Virus record (IMG/VR): IMGVR_UViG_3300048839_000034
Coordinates: 1 to 23,201 of that record
Strand: one strand, 5' to 3'
Length of the DNA: 23,201 nt
From: a virus
Both the position numbers and the translations under genes were made by a program. How positions within the stretch are numbered: position 1 is the stretch's first letter; each line of letters begins with the position of its first letter. Shown here piece by piece: positions 1 through 5,504 of this stretch. Below the pieces are notes generated by a model. It searched no databases. It saw only the letters and a program-made list of their open reading frames with translations, and was not told the DNA's origin.

Positions 1-168
1 TGCGCGCTGCCGAGCGTGTTCCAGGTGAGGGCTTGGTCCTGCTGCGCGCTGCCGAGCGTGTTCCAGGTGAGGGCTTGGTCCTGCTGCGCGCTGCCGAGCG
101 TGTTCCAGGTGAGGGCTTGGTCCTGCTGCGCGCTGCCGAGCGTGTTCCAGGTGAGGGCTTGGTCCTGC
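1..168 (-). repeat. Perfect 42-bp tandem repeat, four copies, coding
   Basis: Four head-to-tail copies of a 42-base unit occupy 1-42, 43-84, 85-126 and 127-168 and read as identical at every base. The period is a multiple of three, so on the minus strand it encodes a 14-residue unit, DQALTWNTLGSAQQ, in the frame of the partial gene that starts at 458. The array touches the window edge, so the copy number is a minimum. Identity at silent positions suggests recent expansion or homogenisation. There are no spacers between units, which excludes a CRISPR array. Confidence 0.97.
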
Positions 169-458
169 GTGACTTGCCCGTTGGTCGTGAACTCCCCGAC
201 CTCAACCGTCGCGTAGTCCAGCTCGACGTCATCGTAGATTGTCCAGGCGACCTTGTAGGCCGTGCCGGCGCTGAGAGTGATCGCCGTCGATTCGGTGATC
301 GTGCCGGAGCCGAACTCTGCCGCGAAAGCCTCCGAGCCCGCAGTAACGCCCGTCGCGGACCCGTTGCTCTGCTGCCCGTTGCGGACTTGCAGCCCGCTCG
401 GCGGCGTGCCGGTGTAATCGGCAGCGGCAACGACGATCCAGTAGGCGATGCGGGCCAT
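1..458 (-). CDS. Putative tail fibre/adhesin protein with 14-residue repeats (3' end outside window)
   Basis: An open frame starts at ATG 458-456, one base after the stop of the upstream LamG-like gene, and runs through the left window edge without a stop (152 codons seen). The first about 95 residues begin MARIAYWIVVAAADYTG and look like a small beta-rich domain. They include the segment AGTAYKVAWTIYDDVELDYA and lead into GEFTTNGQVTQ. From there the protein consists of perfect copies of QQDQALTWNTLGSA, four of them visible. Length and C-terminus are unknown. As the last visible gene behind the tip and LamG genes it is most likely a virion adsorption protein. That role is inferred from position and repeat character, not from a recognised family. 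No signal peptide is evident. Confidence 0.75.
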   Translation of the reverse strand, partial: MARIAYWIVVAAADYTGTPPSGLQVRNGQQSNGSATGVTAGSEAFAAEFGSGTITESTAITLSAGTAYKVAWTIYDDVELDYATVEVGEFTTNGQVTQDQALTWNTLGSAQQDQALTWNTLGSAQQDQALTWNTLGSAQQDQALTWNTLGSA

Positions 459-459
459 G

Positions 460-1290
460 TCAGAACGTGTAGCTCACGCGCGGCTGATAGGTGTTGCCGC
501 CCGCAGGGACGAGAGTCGCGGCGGAAAGGGTGGGATGGGTGTAGCCGGATGGTGCGGCGTAGGGGACGATGATCTGGCGGGGGGCGCATAGCTGCCACGG
601 GTTATCGAATAACGACAACTGCCATTGCGCCCCTATGTTTATGTTGAACATAAACACAAAATGGATTGCCCCATAAAACGCGCGACCGCCAGTAATTCTA
701 TTCCCAATCGACGGCTGTATGGTTGTTGATGAAATAGTGCTTGTGTTGGAATTTGTATTGTTGTATCGGCCGTTTATGTATAACGTCCGCCCGTTTGAGC
801 CCCACTCGGCGCCATACACAGCGGTTTCATTTTGCCGCGCCGAGGAAGCCGTTGAAATTGCATCAACTCCCGCAAGCCCAAACCCAAAGCGCCCGCCTGT
901 CCAGTTACCCGCATCGTTACCCAGCACACAGTTAAAAATCGTTGTCGATCCGTCTCTGATGGCAAACAGAGTCGGATACGTGCTGCTTGTCAAGGTGCCG
1001 ATTGACGCGCCAACGACTAATGACCCGTTGACACCGACTAAGCGGAATTCGTTGTTGTCCGGGAGGTTGACTATCCCCCCGCCGGAATACGAACCAAAAT
1101 TTACAGCCCGACCGCCGCCATTGACGCCCGAGGAGATGCCGGAACTCGTCAGCGAGGTGCCTGCTATGCGAGTAGGGGCGCTGCCGCTCCACAGCCCCAC
1201 CACATACGGCGCAAGCGGATGATGCGCGTTTAGCACGATCTCCGACGGCGGCTGACGCGCCCACGGTCGGCTGACGATCAAGCTCGTCAT
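460..1290 (-). CDS. LamG/concanavalin A-like virion protein
   Basis: The 276-residue protein starts with MTSLIVSRPWARQPP, an opening I associate with phage and prophage proteins that carry a laminin-G/concanavalin A-like jelly roll. About residues 60-225 are rich in short beta strands and Gly/Ser/Asn turns (GGIVNLPDNNEFRLVG, FGFGLAGVDAIS, RTLYINGRYN), as expected for such a fold. The segment SLFDNPWQLCAPRQ near residue 235 is a typical closing motif of these proteins. The ATG overlaps the upstream stop by one base (TAATG), suggesting coupled translation. Likely role: sugar or surface binding at the tail tip. The DNA of its C-terminal half is clearly poorer in GC than the neighbouring genes, consistent with exchange of receptor-binding parts. 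Confidence 0.7.
   Translation of the reverse strand: MTSLIVSRPWARQPPSEIVLNAHHPLAPYVVGLWSGSAPTRIAGTSLTSSGISSGVNGGGRAVNFGSYSGGGIVNLPDNNEFRLVGVNGSLVVGASIGTLTSSTYPTLFAIRDGSTTIFNCVLGNDAGNWTGGRFGFGLAGVDAISTASSARQNETAVYGAEWGSNGRTLYINGRYNNTNSNTSTISSTTIQPSIGNRITGGRAFYGAIHFVFMFNINIGAQWQLSLFDNPWQLCAPRQIIVPYAAPSGYTHPTLSAATLVPAGGNTYQPRVSYTF
636..656. repeat. 9-bp perfect inverted repeat inside the LamG-like gene
   Basis: TGTTTATGT (636-644) is followed by a 3-base loop and by its exact reverse complement ACATAAACA (648-656). A smaller palindrome, GTTAT-CGA-ATAAC, lies at 601-613. Both lie in the AT-richer coding part for the C-terminal half of the LamG-like protein. No function is known to me. It could be chance in low-complexity AT-rich DNA. 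Confidence 0.6.
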
Positions 1291-1733
1291 TACGCAGTCG
1301 TCGCGGTGATGTTGGCCTGATAGACGTTGCCGCTTGTCAGGGCGACGCCCATGTCGTTCTTCGCCACGAGCTTCAAGTAGCGCGTGATCGGCACCCCGGC
1401 GTCGCGCAGGCTGAAGAACTTCCGGTGGTCGTTTGTGTCGTTGGTCGGCAGCACGCCGATCAGGTGCAGATCGGCTTCCCCAGTCGCGGTCGTGCCGGAC
1501 TCCGGGCCGCTGCCGTAGTTCGTGTTATCAAGAGACAACTTGGCGAACAGTACCAACTGCTTGTTACCGCTCGGCGTGCCGTTCGGGTTGCACTCGACCT
1601 CGAACACGACATCGAACGGGATTGAGGCGCCAAGGTCGATGGCCGATGACGTGACGTAGGTTGCGCTGGCGAGCGTGCCCAGCGCCAGGACCGCGCTGCT
1701 GCGAGTGCCTTGGGTAAATGTGGTCGTTGCCAT
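1290..1733 (-). CDS. Virion protein of unknown role (147 aa)
   Basis: The protein MATTTFTQGTRSSAVLALGT... has 147 residues, no signal peptide, no membrane segment and no cysteines except one in VECNPNG. The composition (many Thr, Ser, Ala, Asn and alternating hydrophobics) suggests an all-beta virion protein. The ATG at 1733 is preceded by GAGG at about six bases, a usable ribosome binding site. Eight bases separate it from the upstream gene, and its stop overlaps the next start by one base. The position between putative adsorption proteins suggests an accessory tail or fibre component. I do not recognise a named family. Confidence 0.75.
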   Translation of the reverse strand: MATTTFTQGTRSSAVLALGTLASATYVTSSAIDLGASIPFDVVFEVECNPNGTPSGNKQLVLFAKLSLDNTNYGSGPESGTTATGEADLHLIGVLPTNDTNDHRKFFSLRDAGVPITRYLKLVAKNDMGVALTSGNVYQANITATTA

Positions 1734-1741
1734 TCAGCGCC

Positions 1742-2233
1742 TCACAGACTGATTGCGCGCACGATGTCGTAGCCGGTCACCTGGCCCTCAAAGACCATAA
1801 GCCCAGGCTCGGCATCGCTACCGATGCCAGTGGCGAACAGCTTCTCTCCACGGGTCGCCGGCCGCTTGCAGTGGACATACACGGCGGCGCGGACAGCCAA
1901 ATCAGCCGCCGTGCCCTTCCATACCTCGTCGATGCCGGCGCGTACGTTGGGCTTGCTCGGGTTGATGGCGCGCGCCTCATTGCCAAACAGCCACACCCAG
2001 ATGCGCGCCTTTCCGACCGCGAGGTTGTCCACCCGCACCCAGTCGAAGCCGTTCAGCATGATTTCGTCTTGCGTCACGGCGGTGCGCCACACGATGAACT
2101 CGGGCGAGGCCGCGCCGTTGAACCACTCGGCCATCGCGCCGGTGGCACCCGAATCCCGGTAGCCCACGAACTCAGGGTCAGTCTCAGCCGCAATCGCAGC
2201 GGCGAGGGTCGTCAGTTGTGCATCAGTCAGCAT
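1742..2233 (-). CDS. Conserved phage-type protein of unknown function (163 aa)
   Basis: The protein begins MLTDAQLTTLAAAIAAETDP, an opening I associate with small proteins of Gram-negative phages near tail fibre genes, then YRDSGATGAMAEWFN. The middle part is Trp/Arg rich (WVRVDNLAVGKARIWVWLFG). Helix-rich N-terminus, no membrane segment. A clear GAGGAAGGA ribosome binding site lies a few bases before ATG 2233-2231. Function unknown. Gene order suggests a tail-fibre-associated or assembly role, which is inference only. Confidence 0.75.
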   Translation of the reverse strand: MLTDAQLTTLAAAIAAETDPEFVGYRDSGATGAMAEWFNGAASPEFIVWRTAVTQDEIMLNGFDWVRVDNLAVGKARIWVWLFGNEARAINPSKPNVRAGIDEVWKGTAADLAVRAAVYVHCKRPATRGEKLFATGIGSDAEPGLMVFEGQVTGYDIVRAISL

Positions 2234-2245
2234 GTCAATCCTTCC

Positions 2246-2533
2246 TCATTGATCCGGCCACGGTGGATCTCCCCACACGACACGGCCACGGAACAGGCCG
2301 GCGTGGCCCCAATACGGCTTGCTTGGCGTGACTGGCTTGTAGCTGACGACCCGTAGCGTTCCGTCGCGTCGGCCTCGCCCGACGAGTAGGTGGAACGGGC
2401 CGCCTTTGATGAAACTCCAACGCCACACATAACGCGGCATTGGGGTCAGAACACCTCGATCCAAGTTGCGCTTCCAACGCCGATCCAAGCGGCGCTTCAG
2501 CAGCACGGCGAAGATCAGACAGTTGGAATGCAT
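2246..2533 (-). CDS. Small basic protein of unknown function (95 aa)
   Basis: Two overlapping frames compete here. This one (MHSNCLIFAVLLKRRLDRRW...) has a short hydrophobic start followed by a strongly basic, aromatic-rich body (PRYVWRWSFIKGGPFHLLVG) and ends FRGRVVWGDPPWPDQ. It looks like a real small phage protein and begins eight bases after the upstream stop. The competing 100-residue frame starting at 2537 has the Arg/Pro/Ala-rich look of an off-frame translation. There is no strong ribosome binding site for either, so translation probably depends on the upstream gene. Function unknown. Confidence 0.55.
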   Translation of the reverse strand: MHSNCLIFAVLLKRRLDRRWKRNLDRGVLTPMPRYVWRWSFIKGGPFHLLVGRGRRDGTLRVVSYKPVTPSKPYWGHAGLFRGRVVWGDPPWPDQ

Positions 2534-2540
2534 TCATGAC

Positions 2541-3038
2541 TCACGCCAGGGTGTCACACTTCACGCGAAGCGTTCCACCGTCGTCCGTGTAGGCAGCAGC
2601 GGCAGCACCGATCGTCCTGCGAACCCACACGGCCTTGTGCTGGCCGGGCGGGATGTCGCCGAGCGCCACTGCGGTACCTTCGATCGGTGCAGCCGAGAAG
2701 GACACGCCGGAAGGCGCGGTGTTCTCGTTGGCGACGGTCTGCTCTTCACCGTTGATGGCGCTCGTGCCGGCACCAATGTCGAGTGCACTGTCGGTGCTCG
2801 GTGTGTTGGTCTGAATCCAGATGACGGAGTTGAGCATCGTCAGCGTTGCGTGCGAGTTGTGCACGTAGAGGCATCGGTACTCGGTATCGCCGGCCGACGC
2901 TTCACCGCTGGCAACGGTGTCGAAGAGATCCGCTCCGACTTCGTTCGACGACTTGGCTCCACCAAGGGATGCGTCGGGATCGGCATTGGCAGCGCCGCCC
3001 GACAGGCGGAAATCGATGTCTGCTGCGACGATGGGCAT
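2541..3038 (-). CDS. Putative virion/tail protein (165 aa)
   Basis: The protein opens MPIVAADIDFRLSGGAANAD and contains GDTEYRCLYVHNSHATLT and GDIPPGQHKAVWVRRTIG. I associate this pattern with a family of beta-rich structural proteins found beside tail genes in many siphoviruses and prophages of Gram-negative bacteria. No signal peptide or membrane segment. An AGGAGT ribosome binding site precedes ATG 3038-3036 at good spacing. It stands between the BppU-N-like gene and small unknown genes. A baseplate/tip or fibre-attachment role is likely but not proven by sequence. Confidence 0.72.
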   Translation of the reverse strand: MPIVAADIDFRLSGGAANADPDASLGGAKSSNEVGADLFDTVASGEASAGDTEYRCLYVHNSHATLTMLNSVIWIQTNTPSTDSALDIGAGTSAINGEEQTVANENTAPSGVSFSAAPIEGTAVALGDIPPGQHKAVWVRRTIGAAAAAYTDDGGTLRVKCDTLA

Positions 3039-3107
3039 TTGTGAACTCCTGAACAGGTTGTGGAACGACCGCCCGAGTCACAACATCGGACAGCCAATTG
3101 TAGCGAG

Positions 3108-3410
3108 TCAGTCTCTGACGACGATCTTGACTGGCGTGGTTGAGATGGGGTCGCCATCCGGCGACGTGGCTCGAACACTCAACTCGTACTCACCGAGTTC
3201 GAGCCCTTGCGTTTCTTCAGCACTCAAGCGCAGCCGGCCGACATTGACGAAACCGACGATCCATTCAGTCTCCAGGTCAACGGGTGCGCAATTGCTGAAC
3301 TTCATCGAAGCAGCAAGTCCCCAGCCCGTCATGTCGTACTGCACGCCATCCTCGGTGAACGTGACTCGAAGCACGAGCGCGTCTCCGCGACGCAGGTTGA
3401 TGATGCTCAT
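3108..3410 (-). CDS. BppU-N-like small beta-sandwich protein
   Basis: I place the start at ATG 3410-3408, giving 100 residues beginning MSIINLRRGDALVLRVTFTE. It is preceded by AGGAGAAGG and lies one base after the stop of the lysis gene. The longer frame upstream would run deep into the lysis gene and has no such site. The pattern of an N-terminal GD.LVLRVTF strand, a middle DMTGWGLAASM segment and a final GEYELSVRATSPDG resembles the N-terminal domain of phage upper baseplate proteins (BppU-N fold), an Ig-like sandwich. In this context it may link fibre proteins to the tail tip. The family assignment is by pattern only. Confidence 0.65.
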   Translation of the reverse strand: MSIINLRRGDALVLRVTFTEDGVQYDMTGWGLAASMKFSNCAPVDLETEWIVGFVNVGRLRLSAEETQGLELGEYELSVRATSPDGDPISTTPVKIVVRD

Positions 3411-3411
3411 T

Positions 3412-3966
3412 TCACACCTTCTCCTGAGCCCGAATGTCGTCCTTCTGGCGTGATCCGAAAGACGAACCCATCCAGAACTCACGCGCGCCAACGATTGTCG
3501 CAACGGCCGCGATCATGACGATGTTGTCCAAGGTCGATTCGGTGATCTTCCCGGCCCAGGCAAGCAGGCCGATGCTGGTCCAGGACGAAAAGATCAGCAC
3601 CAACGTCAGGAACTCAATGAAGGTGAAGCGTCCAACGACGGTACGGACGTCCTGCATCTGAGCATTCTCGACCGCATAGCGGCGAGCACGATCGACACTT
3701 TCCTCGTGCGCCTCGAAGATGTCGAACCAATTGGCTTGTACAGCCTCACGAACGGCTTGCGCTGCCTGCGGATCTGCTGAGATGATCTCGGCAAGAGCCT
3801 GCTCGTTCTGCGCCCCCGTGGCCGCCTTTGCAACTTCCAAGACCTTCTCGACGGTCTGAGCTTGGCGTTCGGCCTTTTCCCCGTTTTTCCCCCACATTCG
3901 GACGAGATCAGGGACGACATTCAGCAATGCCGGAATGGCGAGTTTCGCAACGGGTGGCAGGGGCAT
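3412..3966 (-). CDS. Possible separate holin-like product from internal start (184 aa)
   Basis: Within the lysis gene the codon for Met204 (3966-3964) is preceded by AAAGGAG at 3973-3979 with a spacer of six bases, an excellent ribosome binding site. Starting there yields MPLPPVAKLAIPALLNVVPD... to the common stop, a complete holin-like protein. It has an amphipathic N-terminal segment, a long polar helical region and two predicted membrane helices near its residues 114-138 and 147-166. Two helices with a short connecting turn would put both ends on the same side of the inner membrane. Its expression as a separate protein is inference. The alternative is that the site is a relic of formerly separate genes. 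Confidence 0.6.
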   Translation of the reverse strand: MPLPPVAKLAIPALLNVVPDLVRMWGKNGEKAERQAQTVEKVLEVAKAATGAQNEQALAEIISADPQAAQAVREAVQANWFDIFEAHEESVDRARRYAVENAQMQDVRTVVGRFTFIEFLTLVLIFSSWTSIGLLAWAGKITESTLDNIVMIAAVATIVGAREFWMGSSFGSRQKDDIRAQEKV

Positions 3967-4575
3967 TTCGGACTCCTTTGGAATGTGGATCGTCTCGATC
4001 GGCGCAGGCTTGTTGGTAGAAGCACCAAGAACTTGTCGTGCGATTTCCCAGCGGCGCTCACGATCGGCAGCGCCGTTCTGACCACCGTTGATGCGCAGCG
4101 TGATCAACTTGAAGTCGCCGCGATCGGCCAGTTCGTTGAGACCTTTCCAGTCCCAATAATCGGCTGCCGACCATGCCGCCCACTTCGGCTCTGCGAGCTT
4201 TTCAGGATCAGCCTCGAAGTCCGGGACAGCCGAACCAAAGTGCTTCCGAAGCCGGTCTCGCACTGCGGCGTGATTGAACCTGCCAGTGGTTTGAATGAGT
4301 CCGTGGCCTTTGTAACGCTCACCGTCGCCGGGCTGCGTGTTCCCTAGATCCTTGCGCCCTTCGTAGCGTCGCTGCGCTGGCGTAGGCCTCCAAATTTCTT
4401 TGCTGTGCTTGAGAGAAACGCTCTCGTGGCCGATCTGCGCAAGAAATGCCGCGAGTCTGTCCGGCGTGTTGATCTTGTAGAAGCCACATGCCTCGGACAG
4501 CAGCGGCGCGTACAGGTCGGCACGTTCTTGCGTGCAACCTGTCGCAGCCTTTAATGTGTCGGGGGTGAGAAGCAT
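3412..4575 (-). CDS. GH19-type endolysin fused in frame to a holin-like membrane protein
   Basis: 387 residues, ATG 4575-4573 with TAAGGA just upstream. Residues 1 to about 186 form a GH19 chitinase-like lysozyme domain. AAFLAQIGHESVS carries the expected general acid Glu51. Glu60 is a candidate second acid. RYKGHGLIQTTGRFNHA (88-104) and RINGGQNG (161-168) are family signatures. A linker (187-203) leads directly into a second module, residues 204-387. This has a mixed, charged helical part, two predicted membrane helices (about 317-341 and 350-369) and the tail FWMGSSFGSRQKDD, as in small phage holin-like proteins. Free GH19 endolysins normally end near residue 185, so this is a fusion. The enzyme would cut cell wall peptidoglycan during lysis. 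The second module begins at its own Met with a strong internal ribosome binding site. Confidence 0.85.
   Translation of the reverse strand: MLLTPDTLKAATGCTQERADLYAPLLSEACGFYKINTPDRLAAFLAQIGHESVSLKHSKEIWRPTPAQRRYEGRKDLGNTQPGDGERYKGHGLIQTTGRFNHAAVRDRLRKHFGSAVPDFEADPEKLAEPKWAAWSAADYWDWKGLNELADRGDFKLITLRINGGQNGAADRERRWEIARQVLGASTNKPAPIETIHIPKESEMPLPPVAKLAIPALLNVVPDLVRMWGKNGEKAERQAQTVEKVLEVAKAATGAQNEQALAEIISADPQAAQAVREAVQANWFDIFEAHEESVDRARRYAVENAQMQDVRTVVGRFTFIEFLTLVLIFSSWTSIGLLAWAGKITESTLDNIVMIAAVATIVGAREFWMGSSFGSRQKDDIRAQEKV
3964..3979 (-). promoter_or_regulatory. Internal ribosome binding site in the lysis gene
   Basis: Read on the minus strand the sequence is AAAGGAGTCCGAAATG. The first seven bases match the 16S rRNA anti-Shine-Dalgarno pairing region, and the ATG follows after six bases. 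In the long frame the same bases encode Lys-Glu-Ser-Glu-Met in the linker between the endolysin and holin-like modules. A chance site of this quality placed exactly at a domain border is unlikely. Confidence 0.75.
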
Positions 4576-4603
4576 TGGTTCCTTACCGAGCCTGGAAAGT
4601 ATT

Positions 4604-5503
4604 TTAGTTCAAGATGTCATAGTTAAATGAGAAATCCTGAACAACGGAACTTTGAATGTCGAACGACAGAGTGAAATCGTTGCTTACAGGCGATCTTGAT
4701 TCAAAGGTAAAGTCAATGCGGTAAGGCTGCAGTGATTCATAACCTTCTCTCACACTGACGAACATCAGATATCCAGCAATGACACCGGGCGTGCTTGCTG
4801 CAGCAAAGTCGGACGTCATTTGCTGCACAGAGTATTGCCACGACATTGCAGCAATGCCTGTGTGGGTGGCCTTCAAAACGCCAAGATCGTCGTACACACG
4901 GACGGTGTAGGTCTGACCTACCTCCGGGGTGACGTTGGCTTGCGTGTGATCGACCAGGAGGTCCATCTGCGTCACGCGGTTCCGATGTACCCACGTCAGG
5001 TCAAGCTGCGTTGTTGCTCCGCTGATGTCGACGAGGTTGAACCACGGTGATCCATTGGCTTCGACCTGAGCAGGCGGGTAGGGACGAGGGAACCTGTAGT
5101 TGAACGTAAGCCCCTCGGGTGGGCTGTAGGCAATCGGGACCGAGCCGCCCGTCAGAGTCTCAGGCAATGGCTTCACGCCGATGGTCTCATTGCCCGCATA
5201 CTCGATTCCATCGGTTGCAACGAAGTCATCGAAGAACCAGATGGTCGTGCCCGCACCGTGGCTCGCCGGAATGGTGTCTCCGCAGCCGCGCGCAATGCCG
5301 AAGTCGCTGCCGGCTTGGCTGACGATGGCAACGATCTCTTCGCCAATCATCGCGGCCGAACCTAGACGAATGTCGTTCGGAGACGGAGACGTCAGGCCAG
5401 TGACCGAGATCAGGGTGTCGAGCGGGCCGATCGCGCCAGTGATGACTGCGGCCGGACAGAAGGTCAATGACAGATTGCGAGCCGTGTAGTGCGTGTTCGC
5501 CAT
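4604..5503 (-). CDS. C-terminal part of a split gpJ-like tail tip protein (299 aa)
   Basis: The start is ATG 5503-5501, one base after the stop of the gpJ-like gene (TGACATG). The longer frame to 5584 overlaps that gene and is rejected. The N-terminal half (MANTHYTARNLSLTFCPAAV..., then GEEIVAIVSQ, FGIARGCGDTIPASHGAG, TIWFFDD) has the look of the segment that usually continues gpJ-like tip proteins in one chain. PRPYPPAQVEANGSPWF then leads into a fibronectin-III-like stretch (TYTVRVYDDLGVLKATHTG). The last about 30 residues (DFTLSFDIQSSVVQDFSFNY) are short Phe-rich repeats. I infer a partner of the tip protein encoded just upstream. The split is judged from family memory only. Confidence 0.7.
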   Translation of the reverse strand: MANTHYTARNLSLTFCPAAVITGAIGPLDTLISVTGLTSPSPNDIRLGSAAMIGEEIVAIVSQAGSDFGIARGCGDTIPASHGAGTTIWFFDDFVATDGIEYAGNETIGVKPLPETLTGGSVPIAYSPPEGLTFNYRFPRPYPPAQVEANGSPWFNLVDISGATTQLDLTWVHRNRVTQMDLLVDHTQANVTPEVGQTYTVRVYDDLGVLKATHTGIAAMSWQYSVQQMTSDFAAASTPGVIAGYLMFVSVREGYESLQPYRIDFTFESRSPVSNDFTLSFDIQSSVVQDFSFNYDILN

Positions 5504-5504
5504 G

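Noticed and set aside
16-216. Plus-strand short frames across the 42-bp repeats and the possibility of a CRISPR array
   Set aside because: The repeats are directly adjacent with no spacers, and the minus-strand frame is open, in register and continuous with a gene starting at 458.
460-1290. Diversity-generating retroelement target in the LamG-like gene
   Set aside because: No template repeat and no reverse transcriptase are visible in the window. AT-rich composition alone is not evidence.
2235-2537. Alternative 100-codon minus-strand frame overlapping the 95-residue gene
   Set aside because: Rich in Arg, Pro and Ala and without aromatic or hydrophobic pattern, as expected of an off-frame reading. 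The other frame looks like a structured small protein. Some doubt remains.
3039-3107. Weak GTTGTG/CACAAC inverted repeat between genes as a terminator
   Set aside because: Only six base pairs with a 16-base loop and no U run. Too weak to call.
3411-3503. N-terminal extension of the BppU-N-like gene to 3503
   Set aside because: It would overlap the C-terminus of the lysis gene by 90 bases. ATG 3410 has a clear AGGAG site one gene border downstream.
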